Assembly (NCBI RefSeq): GCF_001507595.1 | Contig: NZ_LQBQ01000012.1 | Span: 372,001-436,000, forward strand | Direction of reading: 5' to 3' | DNA from: Ruegeria marisrubri | Lineage (GTDB): Bacteria; Pseudomonadota; Alphaproteobacteria; Rhodobacterales; Rhodobacteraceae | DNA: 64,000 nt | Shown: positions 8,720 through 20,234 of the stretch, one piece after another | How positions within the stretch are numbered: position 1 is the first letter of the stretch | Layout of the letters: each line of letters begins with the position of its first letter | Notes under the pieces: generated by a model | The model's input: only the letters and a program-made list of their open reading frames with translations | What the model was told of the DNA's origin: nothing | Database searches by the model: none | Made by a program: the position numbers and the translations under genes

Positions 8720-9477
8720 GCAGCCGGGTTCTGATCACCGCCGGGGCCTCGGGTGTCGGTCGGGCAATGGCCGAGGCTTTCGACGCGTCCGGTGCGCGGG
8801 TCTGGATCGCTGATGTGGACGAAGTGGCTCTGGCCGGGTGCCCGGATCACTGGCAACGCTCGCGAGCCGATGTTGCGGACGAAGCGGCGGTGTCTGCCCT
8901 GTTTCGCGAGGTCGAAGCGGAGTGGGGCGGGTTGGACGTGCTTTGCGCCAATGCGGGCATCGCTGGCCCGACCGCCCCGATCGAAGATGTCAGGCTGGAC
9001 GACTGGCGCACCTGTCTGGCGGTCAATCTGGAAGGGGCGTTTCTGTGCTCGAAACATGCCGCGCCCGTGTTGAAACGGCAGGGCTGCGGGGTGGTCCTGA
9101 TCACCTCGTCCACCGCAGGGCAATACGGCTATCCCAACCGTGCGCCCTATGCCGCGGCGAAATGGGGCGTCATCGGCTTGGGCAAGACGCTGGCGATGGA
9201 GCTTGGTCCGTTCGGGGTGCGCTGCAACGTGATCTGTCCCGGTGCCGTCGAAGGGCCGCGGATGGAGGGCGTTCTGGAGCGCGAAGCGGCGGCCAAGGGG
9301 ATGACGCGGGACCAGGTTTACCAAGGCTATGCGTCGGGAACTTCGATGGGGCGCTTCGTGGAAGGACGCGACATCGCAAATATGGCCGTTTTCCTGGCCT
9401 CAGATGCGGCGCGGCTGGTGTCGGGGCAGGTGATCGCCGTGGATGGCCACACCGTAAACCCGGACCCGAAACTCTGA
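8716..9477 (+). CDS. SDR family oxidoreductase of the carnitine operon
   Basis: A 253-residue classical short-chain dehydrogenase: nucleotide-binding ITAGASGVGRA, NAG motif in LCANAGIAGP, catalytic Ser in ITSSTAG and YAAAK. Its start overlaps the carnitine dehydrogenase stop (ATGA), so the two are translationally coupled. Carnitine cleavage releases acetoacetate; a dehydrogenase interconverting acetoacetate and 3-hydroxybutyrate would fit, but the substrate is not shown by sequence. The end GQVIAVDGHTVNP departs slightly from the usual VDGG. Family certain, role inferred from context. Confidence 0.8.
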   Translation: MSSRVLITAGASGVGRAMAEAFDASGARVWIADVDEVALAGCPDHWQRSRADVADEAAVSALFREVEAEWGGLDVLCANAGIAGPTAPIEDVRLDDWRTCLAVNLEGAFLCSKHAAPVLKRQGCGVVLITSSTAGQYGYPNRAPYAAAKWGVIGLGKTLAMELGPFGVRCNVICPGAVEGPRMEGVLEREAAAKGMTRDQVYQGYASGTSMGRFVEGRDIANMAVFLASDAARLVSGQVIAVDGHTVNPDPKL

Positions 9478-9497
9478 CTCGCGTCCGGGGCCAGACG

Positions 9498-9527
9498 AAA
9501 AAAATACCGGCCCGCATTGCGGGGCGG
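9498..9527 (-). terminator. Intrinsic terminator of the small gene at 9551
   Basis: On the minus strand a GC hairpin (CCCGC-AAT-GCGGG, extended by partly paired flanks) is followed by TATTTTTTT. It lies just past the stop of the 60-residue gene. Confidence 0.65.
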
Positions 9528-9550
9528 CCTCAGTTTGTCATCGGGCGGTC

Positions 9551-9733
9551 TCAGCCCTGGTTTGGGCCGCGGATCTGCCGGATGGCCTGGCGTACCGCTT
9601 CCCAGTCTTTGGCTTCGCTCATGTTCCCGGCGGCCTCGCAGGCGCGCATTTTCTGCGCGGCTTCGGCCTCGGCCTTGTCGCCATGCGCCGAGTAGAGGGC
9701 ACGTGCATATTCAGCAGCTTTGATTGCGTCCAT
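9551..9733 (-). CDS. Small conserved-type protein of unknown function
   Basis: A 60-residue, highly charged, probably all-helical protein (MDAIKAAEYARALYSAHGDKAEAEA...ARQIRG-like end). No membrane segment or signal peptide. The ATG at 9733 has a strong GGAGGA site 8 bp upstream, and an intrinsic terminator follows the stop, so it looks like a real monocistronic gene. Function not recognised. Confidence 0.65.
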   Translation of the reverse strand: MDAIKAAEYARALYSAHGDKAEAEAAQKMRACEAAGNMSEAKDWEAVRQAIRQIRGPNQG

Positions 9734-9864
9734 TCGTCGAATCCTCCGTTGTTTGGTGCAACTGGTTGGAGTTCCTTTAGGCTCGCGCCGGACGACTATA
9801 CTACATCGCTGGCCCTGCTGCACCTTTTGGTCGGGGACATCCGCGCCGCCTTTCAGGGCGCGGG

Positions 9865-10725
9865 TCAGGTGATGGCCACCCGCAGCTGCCGTAGATGCGT
9901 CGGCAGGTGACGGGCGGTCAGGTCAGCCTCGCGCACCAACGCGTCGAAATGGCGGGTGAAAATCTCGACCCGGTCGCGGTCACGGAACGCCATGTAATGG
10001 CTGCCGACATAGAACACGCAGAGCAGGGGGCCGAAAATCGTCAGCGGCGCGGAATAAAGCCGTTTGGCGTCAAACAGGTAGATGCGCAGGCGCGGGTATA
10101 GCTGCTCGCACAGATCCAACAGGTGGTCGATCTGCTCCAGCCGGACTGCCAGCGGAAGGCCGTCGTAATAGCCTGTCGCGTGGGCGAAGCTGTGGATTTC
10201 ATACAGCGGCATGGCGATTTCATAGTCCGACTGGGCACTGCGCATCCATGACAGGCGGTCCTCCGAGGCGCCGATCGCCTGATCGGCGGTGCGCCCCAGA
10301 TGCGGGGCATATTCCCATTCCAGCACCGCGCGGGTCTTGAGCATATCAGGCAGGGTGGCCGGCACATAGCGGATCTTGTAGCCCGCAGCCTCCTGGTGCC
10401 ATTCGAAAATGCGTTCATCGACCAGCGCGCGGGGGGCCTCGGTCATCGTCAGCGAGCTTGCCAGCAACTCGGCGGCGCTTTCCGGCCGGTCGGACAGGCT
10501 GAGCAGCCAGTCGGCGGACACCCCCAGCGTTTCGGCGCAACTGCCGATCACATGGGCATTTGGCAGGCGCGCGCCCTGATCTGTCAGGAGCTGCGAAACC
10601 GTCGAACGGTCCACGCCGATACGACGGGCCAGTTCGCTCTGACTGACCTGCTTATCTTCCATTGCGCGCGCCAGGCGTTGGCGAAACTGGGCGGCGCGAT
10701 CACGCTTGTCGATTTTGTCCTGCAT
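9865..10725 (-). CDS. XRE-family transcriptional regulator
   Basis: A 286-residue protein with an N-terminal lambda-repressor-like helix-turn-helix at about residues 12-70 (RLARAMEDKQVSQSELARRIGVDRSTVSQLL) and a large C-terminal domain of unknown ligand. The C-terminal part has many aromatic residues (YYDGLPLAVRLEQIDHLLDLCEQLYPRLRIYLFDAKRLYSAPLTIFGP) and looks like an effector or dimerisation domain. It is divergent from the DUF2061-desaturase pair with an AT-rich region between them, so it may control those genes and itself. Confidence 0.75.
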   Translation of the reverse strand: MQDKIDKRDRAAQFRQRLARAMEDKQVSQSELARRIGVDRSTVSQLLTDQGARLPNAHVIGSCAETLGVSADWLLSLSDRPESAAELLASSLTMTEAPRALVDERIFEWHQEAAGYKIRYVPATLPDMLKTRAVLEWEYAPHLGRTADQAIGASEDRLSWMRSAQSDYEIAMPLYEIHSFAHATGYYDGLPLAVRLEQIDHLLDLCEQLYPRLRIYLFDAKRLYSAPLTIFGPLLCVFYVGSHYMAFRDRDRVEIFTRHFDALVREADLTARHLPTHLRQLRVAIT

Positions 10726-10729
10726 GTGG

Positions 10730-10741
10730 TGATTTATATCA
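10730..10741. promoter_or_regulatory. Candidate operator of the XRE regulator
   Basis: Inverted repeat TGAT-TTAT-ATCA in a markedly AT-rich segment (10727-10770) of a GC-rich region, five bases before the XRE regulator start. A second TGAT-N11-ATCA lies just to its right. Placement suits autoregulation; not proven. Confidence 0.35.
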
Positions 10742-10834
10742 TGTTTGATGAATTTTGTTAATCATATTCGGAATTCTCAACGATGTCAGAGCCGATTAAC
10801 AAAAGTGCGAAAAGCAAGAAAAACGGGTAACGGA

Positions 10835-11038
10835 ATGGAATCGCGGCAAAGATCGGTCGTGAAAGCAGTCATCTGGAACATCCTTGGTTTGGTCACCATG
10901 ACGCTGGTCGGTTTGGTGGCCACGGGGTCGGCTGCGATCGGTGGAACATTGGCAATCGTGAACACGGTCATCGGGTTCACCCTGTATGTGCTTTATGAAC
11001 GAGTGTGGGCGGGTATCCGTTGGGGGCGCAATGTCTGA
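10835..11038 (+). CDS. DUF2061 family small membrane protein
   Basis: A 67-residue protein with a basic start (MESRQRSVVKAVIWNILGLV) and two hydrophobic helices (TMTLVGLVATGSAAIGGTLAIVNTVIGFTLYVLYERVW). The GxAAIGG...YxLYERVWxxIxWG pattern matches DUF2061. The start at 10835 is preferred to one 30 codons upstream because the family begins at this point. It overlaps the desaturase start by eight bases, indicating co-translation. Function of the family is unknown. Confidence 0.75.
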   Translation: MESRQRSVVKAVIWNILGLVTMTLVGLVATGSAAIGGTLAIVNTVIGFTLYVLYERVWAGIRWGRNV

Positions 11039-11936
11039 GCGCCACACCAACGTGACTTCGCCCGAGTGGGGCACCTTTTTTCTGATCCTTGCCTGCTACG
11101 GCGCATGGCTGGGAGCGGTTTTCTGGCTTGCCGGGTGGAGCCTGTGGTTTGCCATCCCGGTGATGGGGCTGGTGGCCGCCCTGCATTCCTCGCTGACGCA
11201 CGAGGTGCTGCACGGACACCCGTTCCGCTCCAAGTGGCTGAACGAAGCCCTGATGGCACTGCCGCTGACCCTGTGCATCCCATATAACCGGTTCCGCGAC
11301 TTGCATCTGGCGCATCACCAGGACTCGAACCTGACCGACCCCTATGACGACCCGGAATCGAACTATCTGGACCCCGCCGTCTGGGTCGCCCTGCCGGACT
11401 GGAAGAAACGGCTTTACGCGGCCAACAACACGCTTTTGGGGCGGATGGTGCTGGGGCCGGCGATCGGGCAGGTGGCCTTCCTCCGCGACGAGTGGCGCGG
11501 CGCGGTCAATGGGGATCGCGCCATCTGGCTGGCCTGGGCGCTGCACATTCCCGGTGTGATTGCGGTGTTGTGGATCGTTTCCCTGTCCGCGATGCCCGTC
11601 TGGGCCTTCCTGCTGTCGGCCTATATCGGCCTCGGCCTGCTCAAGATCCGCACCTTCCTGGAGCACCGCGCGCACGAGAAGGCGCGGGGGCGCACGGTCA
11701 TCATCGAGGATCGGGGCCCGCTGGCATTCCTGTTTCTGAACAACAACCTGCATGTCGTTCACCACATGAATCCCGGTGCCCCGTGGTATCGGCTGTCCGC
11801 CCTCTACCGCGAAGGCAAAGAGCGATACCTGGCCTGCAACGAGAACTACGTCTACCGCTCCTACGGCGAGGTTTTCCGCCGCTACTTCTTCAAGGCGAAA
11901 GATCCGGTGCCGCATCCGCTCTGGCCTCGGGGCTGA
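11031..11936 (+). CDS. Membrane fatty acid desaturase/hydroxylase family protein
   Basis: A 301-residue integral membrane di-iron enzyme. Three histidine clusters are visible: LTHEVLHGHP, LHLAHHQD and NLHVVHHMNP, the HxxxH/HxxHH/HxxHH pattern of membrane desaturases and hydroxylases. Hydrophobic segments surround them. Substrate (fatty acyl lipid, carotenoid or other) cannot be told from sequence. It starts inside the end of the DUF2061 gene, pairing the two. A longer in-frame start exists at 10986 but would lie well inside the upstream gene. Confidence 0.8.
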   Translation: MSERHTNVTSPEWGTFFLILACYGAWLGAVFWLAGWSLWFAIPVMGLVAALHSSLTHEVLHGHPFRSKWLNEALMALPLTLCIPYNRFRDLHLAHHQDSNLTDPYDDPESNYLDPAVWVALPDWKKRLYAANNTLLGRMVLGPAIGQVAFLRDEWRGAVNGDRAIWLAWALHIPGVIAVLWIVSLSAMPVWAFLLSAYIGLGLLKIRTFLEHRAHEKARGRTVIIEDRGPLAFLFLNNNLHVVHHMNPGAPWYRLSALYREGKERYLACNENYVYRSYGEVFRRYFFKAKDPVPHPLWPRG

Positions 11937-11957
11937 TTTCACGCCACAAGAGACCCC

Positions 11958-12856
11958 ATGAGCTTGTGGGTTCCCGTCACCATCGCCGCCGCCCTGTTCC
12001 AGACGGTGCGGTTCATGCTTCAGAAAACGCTCAGCACCGTGCGGCTGTCGGCCGCCGGGGCGACCTTTGCGCGCTTTGCCTATTCTGCGCCACTGGCGGT
12101 TCTGGCCTTGGGGCTTGCGGTCATGGCGGGCGGCGCCGAGGTGCCCGCGCTGTTGCCCAAGTTCTGGTTGTTCGTCGCGATCGGAGGAACGGCGCAGATT
12201 CTGGCGACGGTCTGCGTCGTGGCCCTGTTCAAACAGCGCAACTTTGCGGTCGGCATCACCTTCAAGAAAACCGAGGTGATCCAGACCGCCATCGTTGGCC
12301 TGATTATCTTGGGCGAGGGCGTGACGCTGGGCGCGCTAGGCGCGATCCTGTTGGGGTTGATGGCCGTTCTGCTGCTGTCCAGGACGCCGGGCGGCGGCGG
12401 GGCGTGGTGGAGGCACCTGACGAACCGCGCCTCGCAGCTTGGGCTGGGCTCGGGAGTGCTGTTCGCCTTTTCAGCCGTCAGTTATCGGGGCGCGTCGCTG
12501 CAACTGCAGGACACCGACGCATGGCTTCGGGCGCTGATCACGCTGGCGGCCGTGACCTCGTTCCAGTTGCTCAGCATGGGCCTGTGGTTGTTCTGGCGTG
12601 ACCGGGCCGAGCTGCGCGCCGTGTGGGAGACGCGCCGCACCGGCATATTCGTGGGCCTGACCAGCCTCGGCGGCTCTTTCTGCTGGTTCCTCGCCTTCAC
12701 GTTGCAGAACGCGGCCTACGTGAAGGCGCTGGGGCAGGTGGAACTGATCTTCAGCCTGCTGGCCTCGACCCTGTTTTTCCGCGAATCCATCACGCGCCGC
12801 GAACTCACGGGGATCGTGCTGTTGGGCCTGTCGATTCTGGCACTGGTGCTGGCGAT

Positions 12857-12860
<4 letters not shown>
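11958..12860 (+). CDS. DMT/EamA-type membrane transporter
   Basis: A 300-residue protein with about ten hydrophobic helices in two repeated halves, the pattern of the drug/metabolite transporter (EamA) superfamily. The second half contains AYVKALGQVELIFSLLASTLFFRESITRRELTGIVLLGLSILALVL, a typical DMT closing segment. It probably exports a small metabolite. It follows the desaturase by 21 bp on the same strand. Its stop codon overlaps the stop of the convergent helicase gene in a shared CTAG. Confidence 0.8.
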
Positions 12861-14230
<1,370 letters not shown>

Positions 14231-14464
14231 ATATGTCCGGTTCATGCGGACACTGATCCCGGCCCGCGCGTCTGAGAATAGCCGGGCCCGGATGGCCATG
14301 CGCCCCATGCGCGTTTCGGCTTGCGGGCGGACATAGCAAAAAGGCCGGGCCGGGTCAAATGCGCAAACGCGGCACCGCCCGGGCGGCTGGTTTCGTCAGG
14401 TTCCCCTACACAATCGAGGCGATTTCGCGAAAGTGTTTCCCGCCCCTTCCATCAGATGACCGTC

Positions 14465-16072
14465 TCAGGTCATCATCTCTTTGGTGGCCGACAGCCTGAG
14501 CGCGGGATAATCGCGCACCACGCGGTCGATGTCCCACTGAAGCCGGGTCAGATAGACGATGTCGCCGTCGTGGTCATGGGCGATGTGCTGCTTGTTGGCG
14601 GCCAGGAACTTGTTGATTTCGGCCTTGTCACCGGACACCCAGCGCGCGGACGTGAATTGCGAGGCTTCGAACCGAACCGGCAGGCCGTATTCCATCTCGA
14701 TCCGGCTGGCCAGCACTTCGAATTGCAGCGCGCCCACGACGCCGACGATGAAGCCCGAGCCGATCGAGGGCTTGAACACCTTTGCCGCGCCTTCCTCGGC
14801 AAACTGCATCAGCGCCTTTTCCAGATGCTTGGCCTTCATCGGGTCGCCCGCGCGCACGCCTTGCAGCAGTTCCGGCGCGAAGGACGGGATGCCGGTCACG
14901 CGGATCGCCTCGCCCTCGGTCAGGGTGTCACCGATGCGCAGCTGGCCGTGGTTGGGGATGCCGATGATATCACCGGCCCAGGCCTCTTCGGCCAGTTCCC
15001 GGTCCGAGGCCAGGAACAGCACGGGGTTCGACACTGCCATAGGTTTCTTGGTGCGCACATGGGTCAGCTTCATGCCGCGCTTGAAATGGCCGCTGGCCAT
15101 GCGCACGAAAGCCACCCGGTCGCGGTGCTTGGGGTCCATGTTGGCCTGCACCTTGAAGACAAAGCCCGCCACCTTCTTTTCGTCCGGCGAAATCTGGCGC
15201 GGTTCGGCCGATTGCACCTGCGGCTGCGGGCCGTACTGGCCGATGCCCTCCATCAGTTCCTTGACGCCGAACGAGTTGATGGCCGAGCCGAACCAGATCG
15301 GGGTCATGTGGCCTTCCAGAACCGCCTGCGGGTCCAGTGCGGGCAGTAGTTCGCGCGCCATCTCGACCTCTTCCAGCAGCTTGTCCAGCAGATGCGCGGG
15401 CACATGCTCGGCCAGTTTGGGGTCGTCCAGCCCATTGATCTCGATGCTTTCGGCCACCTTGTTGCGGTCGGCGCGGTCCATCAGCTCCAGCCGGTCGCGC
15501 AGCATGTCATAGCAGCCGATGAAGTCGCGCCCCATGCCGATGGGCCAGCTCGCCGGGGTCACGTCGATGGCCAGCATCTCCTGGATCTCGTCGATAATCT
15601 CGAACGTGTCGCGGCTTTCGCGGTCCATCTTGTTGCAGAAGGTCAGAATCGGCAGGTCGCGCAGGCGGCAGACCTCGAACAGCTTCTGCGTCTGGCTCTC
15701 CACGCCCTTGGCCCCGTCGATCACCATGATGGCGGCGTCGACGGCGGTCAGGGTGCGATAGGTGTCCTCGGAAAAATCCGAGTGGCCGGGCGTGTCCACC
15801 AGGTTGAACCGGTAGGGGCCATAGTCGAACGACATGGCCGAAGCCGAGACAGAAATGCCCCGGTCCTTCTCCATCTGCATGAAATCGGACCGCGTGCGCC
15901 GTGCCTCGCCCTTGGCGCGCACCTGTCCGGCCATCTGGATGGCGCCGCCATACAGCAGGAACTTCTCGGTCAAGGTCGTCTTGCCCGCATCCGGGTGCGA
16001 GATGATGGCAAAGGTGCGGCGCCGGGCGATCTCGGGCGGCAGGGTGGGTTGGTTCGAGGCGGTGTCAAGCAT
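14465..16072 (-). CDS. prfC: Peptide chain release factor 3
   Basis: A 535-residue translational GTPase. G motifs: SHPDAGKTTLTEKFLLYGGAIQ (G1), DTPGHSDFSEDTYR (G3) and FCNKMDRESRD (G4). The length and the GSAINSFGVKELMEG segment match RF3 (E. coli 529 residues) and not EF-G. It recycles RF1 and RF2 from the ribosome after termination. The ATG at 16072 (MLDTASNQPTLPPEIARRRTFAI) is chosen; an upstream extension would run into the divergent promoter region shared with the SDR at 16196. Confidence 0.95.
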   Translation of the reverse strand: MLDTASNQPTLPPEIARRRTFAIISHPDAGKTTLTEKFLLYGGAIQMAGQVRAKGEARRTRSDFMQMEKDRGISVSASAMSFDYGPYRFNLVDTPGHSDFSEDTYRTLTAVDAAIMVIDGAKGVESQTQKLFEVCRLRDLPILTFCNKMDRESRDTFEIIDEIQEMLAIDVTPASWPIGMGRDFIGCYDMLRDRLELMDRADRNKVAESIEINGLDDPKLAEHVPAHLLDKLLEEVEMARELLPALDPQAVLEGHMTPIWFGSAINSFGVKELMEGIGQYGPQPQVQSAEPRQISPDEKKVAGFVFKVQANMDPKHRDRVAFVRMASGHFKRGMKLTHVRTKKPMAVSNPVLFLASDRELAEEAWAGDIIGIPNHGQLRIGDTLTEGEAIRVTGIPSFAPELLQGVRAGDPMKAKHLEKALMQFAEEGAAKVFKPSIGSGFIVGVVGALQFEVLASRIEMEYGLPVRFEASQFTSARWVSGDKAEINKFLAANKQHIAHDHDGDIVYLTRLQWDIDRVVRDYPALRLSATKEMMT

Positions 16073-16195
16073 GAGCGCGCATATATGTAAGGTTGTGGGG
16101 CCACGCAAGGAAAAGCCGGCGCACAGCTCTGGCCTTGCGCTGCCCGTTGGTGCTACCCCGGTGGAAACAATGAAATCGACCACGGGGAGAAAGCA

Positions 16196-16975
16196 ATGGA
16201 TCTGGGAATCGCAGGAAAACGCGCGCTGGTCTGCGCCAGCAGCAAGGGGCTGGGTCTGGGCTGTGCCGAGGCGCTGGCGGGGGCGGGCGTCGATCTGGTG
16301 ATGAACGCGCGCGGTGCCGAGGCGCTCGAAGAATCGGCCGACCGTATTCGCGCCGAATATGGTGTCGATGTGCAGACTGTGGCCTGCGACGTGACCACGC
16401 CCGAGGGGCAGGCGCAGGTGATCGAGGCGGCGCAGGGCGTCGATATCCTGGTCAACAACGCCGGTGGCCCGCCGCCGGGCATGTGGATGGACTGGGACCG
16501 CGAGGACTTCATCAAGGCGCTGGACGCCAACATGCTAACCCCGATTGCCTTCATGAAGGCGCTGATGCCGGGGATGATGGACAAGGGCTGGGGCAGGGTG
16601 GTCAACATCACCTCGCAATCCGTCCGGGCGCCGATTGCCGTTCTGGGGTTGTCCAACTCGGCGCGGACGGGCCTGACCGGCTATGTGGCCGGCACTTCTC
16701 GGCAGGTGGCGCCCTATGGCGTGACGATCAACAACCTGCTGCCGGGCATTCACGCCACCGACCGGGCGGATTCGCTGGATAGTGGCGTGGCGCAGCAGAA
16801 AGGCATTTCGATCGACGAGGCGCGGGCCGAGCGCGCGGCGACCATCCCGGCGCGGCGATACGGGACGCGGCAGGAATTCGGCGCGGCCTGCGCCTTTCTG
16901 TGCTCGCAACATGCCGGGTTCATCGTCGGGCAGAACATCCTGCTGGATGGTGGGGCGACCAACCTGACCATGTGA
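16196..16975 (+). CDS. Atypical SDR family protein lacking the YxxxK motif
   Basis: A 259-residue short-chain dehydrogenase-like protein. The fold is clear: ALVCASSKGLGLGCAEAL at the nucleotide site, NNAGGPPPG, and GGATNLTM at the end. The catalytic Tyr-x3-Lys is missing: after NITSQSVRAPIAVLGL comes SNSARTGLTGY instead of YxxSK. An SDR subgroup annotated as 3-oxoacyl-ACP reductase shares this divergence, so it may use other residues or not be a reductase. It is followed after two bases by the broken alkC-like gene. Confidence 0.75.
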   Translation: MDLGIAGKRALVCASSKGLGLGCAEALAGAGVDLVMNARGAEALEESADRIRAEYGVDVQTVACDVTTPEGQAQVIEAAQGVDILVNNAGGPPPGMWMDWDREDFIKALDANMLTPIAFMKALMPGMMDKGWGRVVNITSQSVRAPIAVLGLSNSARTGLTGYVAGTSRQVAPYGVTINNLLPGIHATDRADSLDSGVAQQKGISIDEARAERAATIPARRYGTRQEFGAACAFLCSQHAGFIVGQNILLDGGATNLTM

Positions 16976-16977
16976 CG

Positions 16978-18090
16978 ATGGCGCAGGGTTTCTCGCTCAA
17001 GGACCAGCTCTTCAATCTTGAAAAGACCCGCTATCTGGCGGGTCTGTTCGCCTCAGCTGATGCGGGTTTCGATGCGCATAGGTTCGAGGCGCAGGTCATG
17101 GCGGAATTGTCGTCGCTGGAGCTCAAGCAGCGGATCACCTAGATCGCGGATTGCCTGGCCGAGGCGCTTCCCGGCGACCTGCCCGAGGTGGCGCCGGTGA
17201 TCCTGCGCGCCTTGCCGCCGCCGCTCGACCCGACGCTCAAGGACGGTGATTTCGGTGATTTCATCTTTGCACCCGTGGGCGAGTGGGTCGCGGCAAGGGG
17301 GAGCGACCACCCGGAACTGGCGCTGGATCTGTTTGAGGAGTTGACGCAGCGATTTTCGATGGAATGGGCGATCCGGCCCTTCCTGAACCGCTGGCCGGAT
17401 CTGGTGCTTGGACGGATGGGTGAGTGGTGCGACCACCCCAGCTATCACGTGCGCCGCCTGGTCAGCGAAGGCACCCGCCCGCGCCTGCCGTGGGGGATGT
17501 CGGTATCACTCGGGCTGGAAGACCCGCTGCACTTGCTCGACCGTCTTCATGCAGACGAAACCCGCTATGTCACACGATCCGTGGCGAACCACCTCAACGA
17601 CATCGCAAGGAAAGACCCCGATCTGGTTTTCAGCCGTCTGGACCAATGGCGCCAAGAGGGCCGACAGCATCCTGGCGAACTTCGGTGGATGATGTCTCAT
17701 GGCCTGCGGGGTCTTGTGAAATCCGGCCACCCGGCTGCCCTGCAGATGCTGGGATACGACCCGGATGCCCCGGTTGAGGTGACATTGGACCTGCCCGCCG
17801 AGGCGCGGATCGGCGAAGTTCTGGATTTCTCGGTGCAGATCGAAGGTCCGATTGGGCAGCCGGTTCTGGTCGATTACATCGTTTATTTTCAGCGATCTGG
17901 AGGGAAAACCTCACGCAAGGTTCACAAGCTGAAACAGGCGGCTATAGGCGACGGTCCGTTGCAACTGGTCAAGCGGCACAAACTCAAGGGCGATGCGACG
18001 ACCTTTCGGCTGGTCCCCGGCCCGCACCGGCTCGAGGTGCAGGTCAATGGCCGGGTGCGGGCGGCTGGCGGTTTCGAGCTGCTGGAGTGA
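16978..18090 (+). pseudogene. AlkC-like DNA alkylation repair gene interrupted by an amber codon
   Basis: Reading from the ATG at 16978, 54 codons are followed by an in-frame TAG at 17140-17142; the same frame then stays open to 18090. The joined product would be about 370 residues: a HEAT-like-repeat body (MEWAIRPFLNRWPDLVLGRM, HPSYHVRRLVSEGTRPRLPWG, ETRYVTRSVANHLNDIARKDPDLV) and a C-terminal Ig-like domain, as in AlkC-type DNA glycosylases that remove 3-methyladenine-type lesions. The residues on both sides of the TAG (ELKQRIT / IADCLAEALPGDLP) fit the family without gap, so a single CAG-to-TAG change explains it. A downstream restart at 17188 would lack the N-terminal 70 residues. Confidence 0.85.
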
Positions 18091-18135
18091 CCGCCGCCCC
18101 ATTGCCACGGCTGGGGTCGAGATGCTGTTGACGCC

Positions 18136-19296
<1,161 letters not shown>

Positions 19297-19451
19297 CAGC
19301 GCCTGATCGAGGGCGACAGACCGCCGAGAACGTGCCGCAGGGCAAAGTTTCCGAATGACTGGTGCGGGAATGCCTCAGGTTGCGGCCAGCGACCGCTTGC
19401 CGCCTTGCCGGGGGGCGTCTATCAAGAGCCAAACGTGGGGTGGAGCGGTCC

Positions 19452-20234
19452 ATGCGAATTCTTCTGACCAATGATGACGGCATCAACGCACCGGGCCTGA
19501 GCGTGCTCGAGGCGATTGCGACCCAACTGGCCGGTCCCGACGGTGAGGTCTGGACCGTGGCGCCGGCCTTCGAGCAGTCCGGGGTCGGGCATTGCATCAG
19601 CTACACGCACCCGATGATGATCGCCAAGCTGGGCGAGCGGCGCTTTGCCGCCGAGGGCTCTCCGGCGGATTGCGTGTTGGCGGGGCTCCACGACGTGATG
19701 AAGGATAACCCGCCGGATCTGGTTCTGTCCGGGGTCAACCGGGGCAACAACTCGGCCGAGAACGCGCTCTATTCCGGAACGCTTGGCGGCGCGATGGAGG
19801 CGGCGTTGCAGGGGCTTCCGGCGATCGCCCTGTCGCAGTATTTCGGTCCGCGCAATCTCGGGCTGGAAAACACCTTTGAAACCGCCGAGCGCCACGGCGC
19901 CGATCTGATCCGCCGCATTCTCGATGCAATGCCGCAGGAGGAAGCCGATTACCGGTTATTCTACAACGTGAATTTCCCTCCGGTCCCGGCCAGCGACGTG
20001 CTTGGCTTCCGCGTGGTTCCGCAGGGCTTCCGTCGTGGCTCGCGCTATAGCGTCGAGCCGCACAGCTCGCCCTCGGGGCGGCGCTTTCTGTGGATCAAGG
20101 GCGGCTATCAACACCATCCGACCGCGCCGGGCACGGATGCGGCGGTGAATCTGGACGGCTATGTCTCGATCACGCCGATGCGGGCGGACCTGACGGCGCA
20201 TGACGCCCTGGAGGAACTGAAGGCAATCGAATGA
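19452..20234 (+). CDS. surE: 5'/3'-nucleotidase SurE
   Basis: A 260-residue SurE phosphatase. The N-terminus [15 protein letters not shown] carries the metal-binding Asp8-Asp9 pair; [39 protein letters not shown] and the [16 protein letters not shown] segment complete the signature. It dephosphorylates nucleoside monophosphates in stress or stationary phase. The ATG at 19452 is the family start. It overlaps pcm by four bases; surE-pcm-nlpD order is conserved between alpha- and gammaproteobacteria. Confidence 0.95.
   Translation: MRILLTNDDGINAPGLSVLEAIATQLAGPDGEVWTVAPAFEQSGVGHCISYTHPMMIAKLGERRFAAEGSPADCVLAGLHDVMKDNPPDLVLSGVNRGNNSAENALYSGTLGGAMEAALQGLPAIALSQYFGPRNLGLENTFETAERHGADLIRRILDAMPQEEADYRLFYNVNFPPVPASDVLGFRVVPQGFRRGSRYSVEPHSSPSGRRFLWIKGGYQHHPTAPGTDAAVNLDGYVSITPMRADLTAHDALEELKAIE

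Noticed and set aside
10986..11030. Longer N-terminus for the desaturase
   Set aside because: It would lie fully inside the DUF2061 gene; the start at 11031 gives the usual short overlap and a better N-terminus.
17188..18090. Shortened alkC-like gene restarting after the amber codon
   Set aside because: It would lack the first 70 residues and has no ribosome binding site at 17188; better described as the tail of an interrupted gene.
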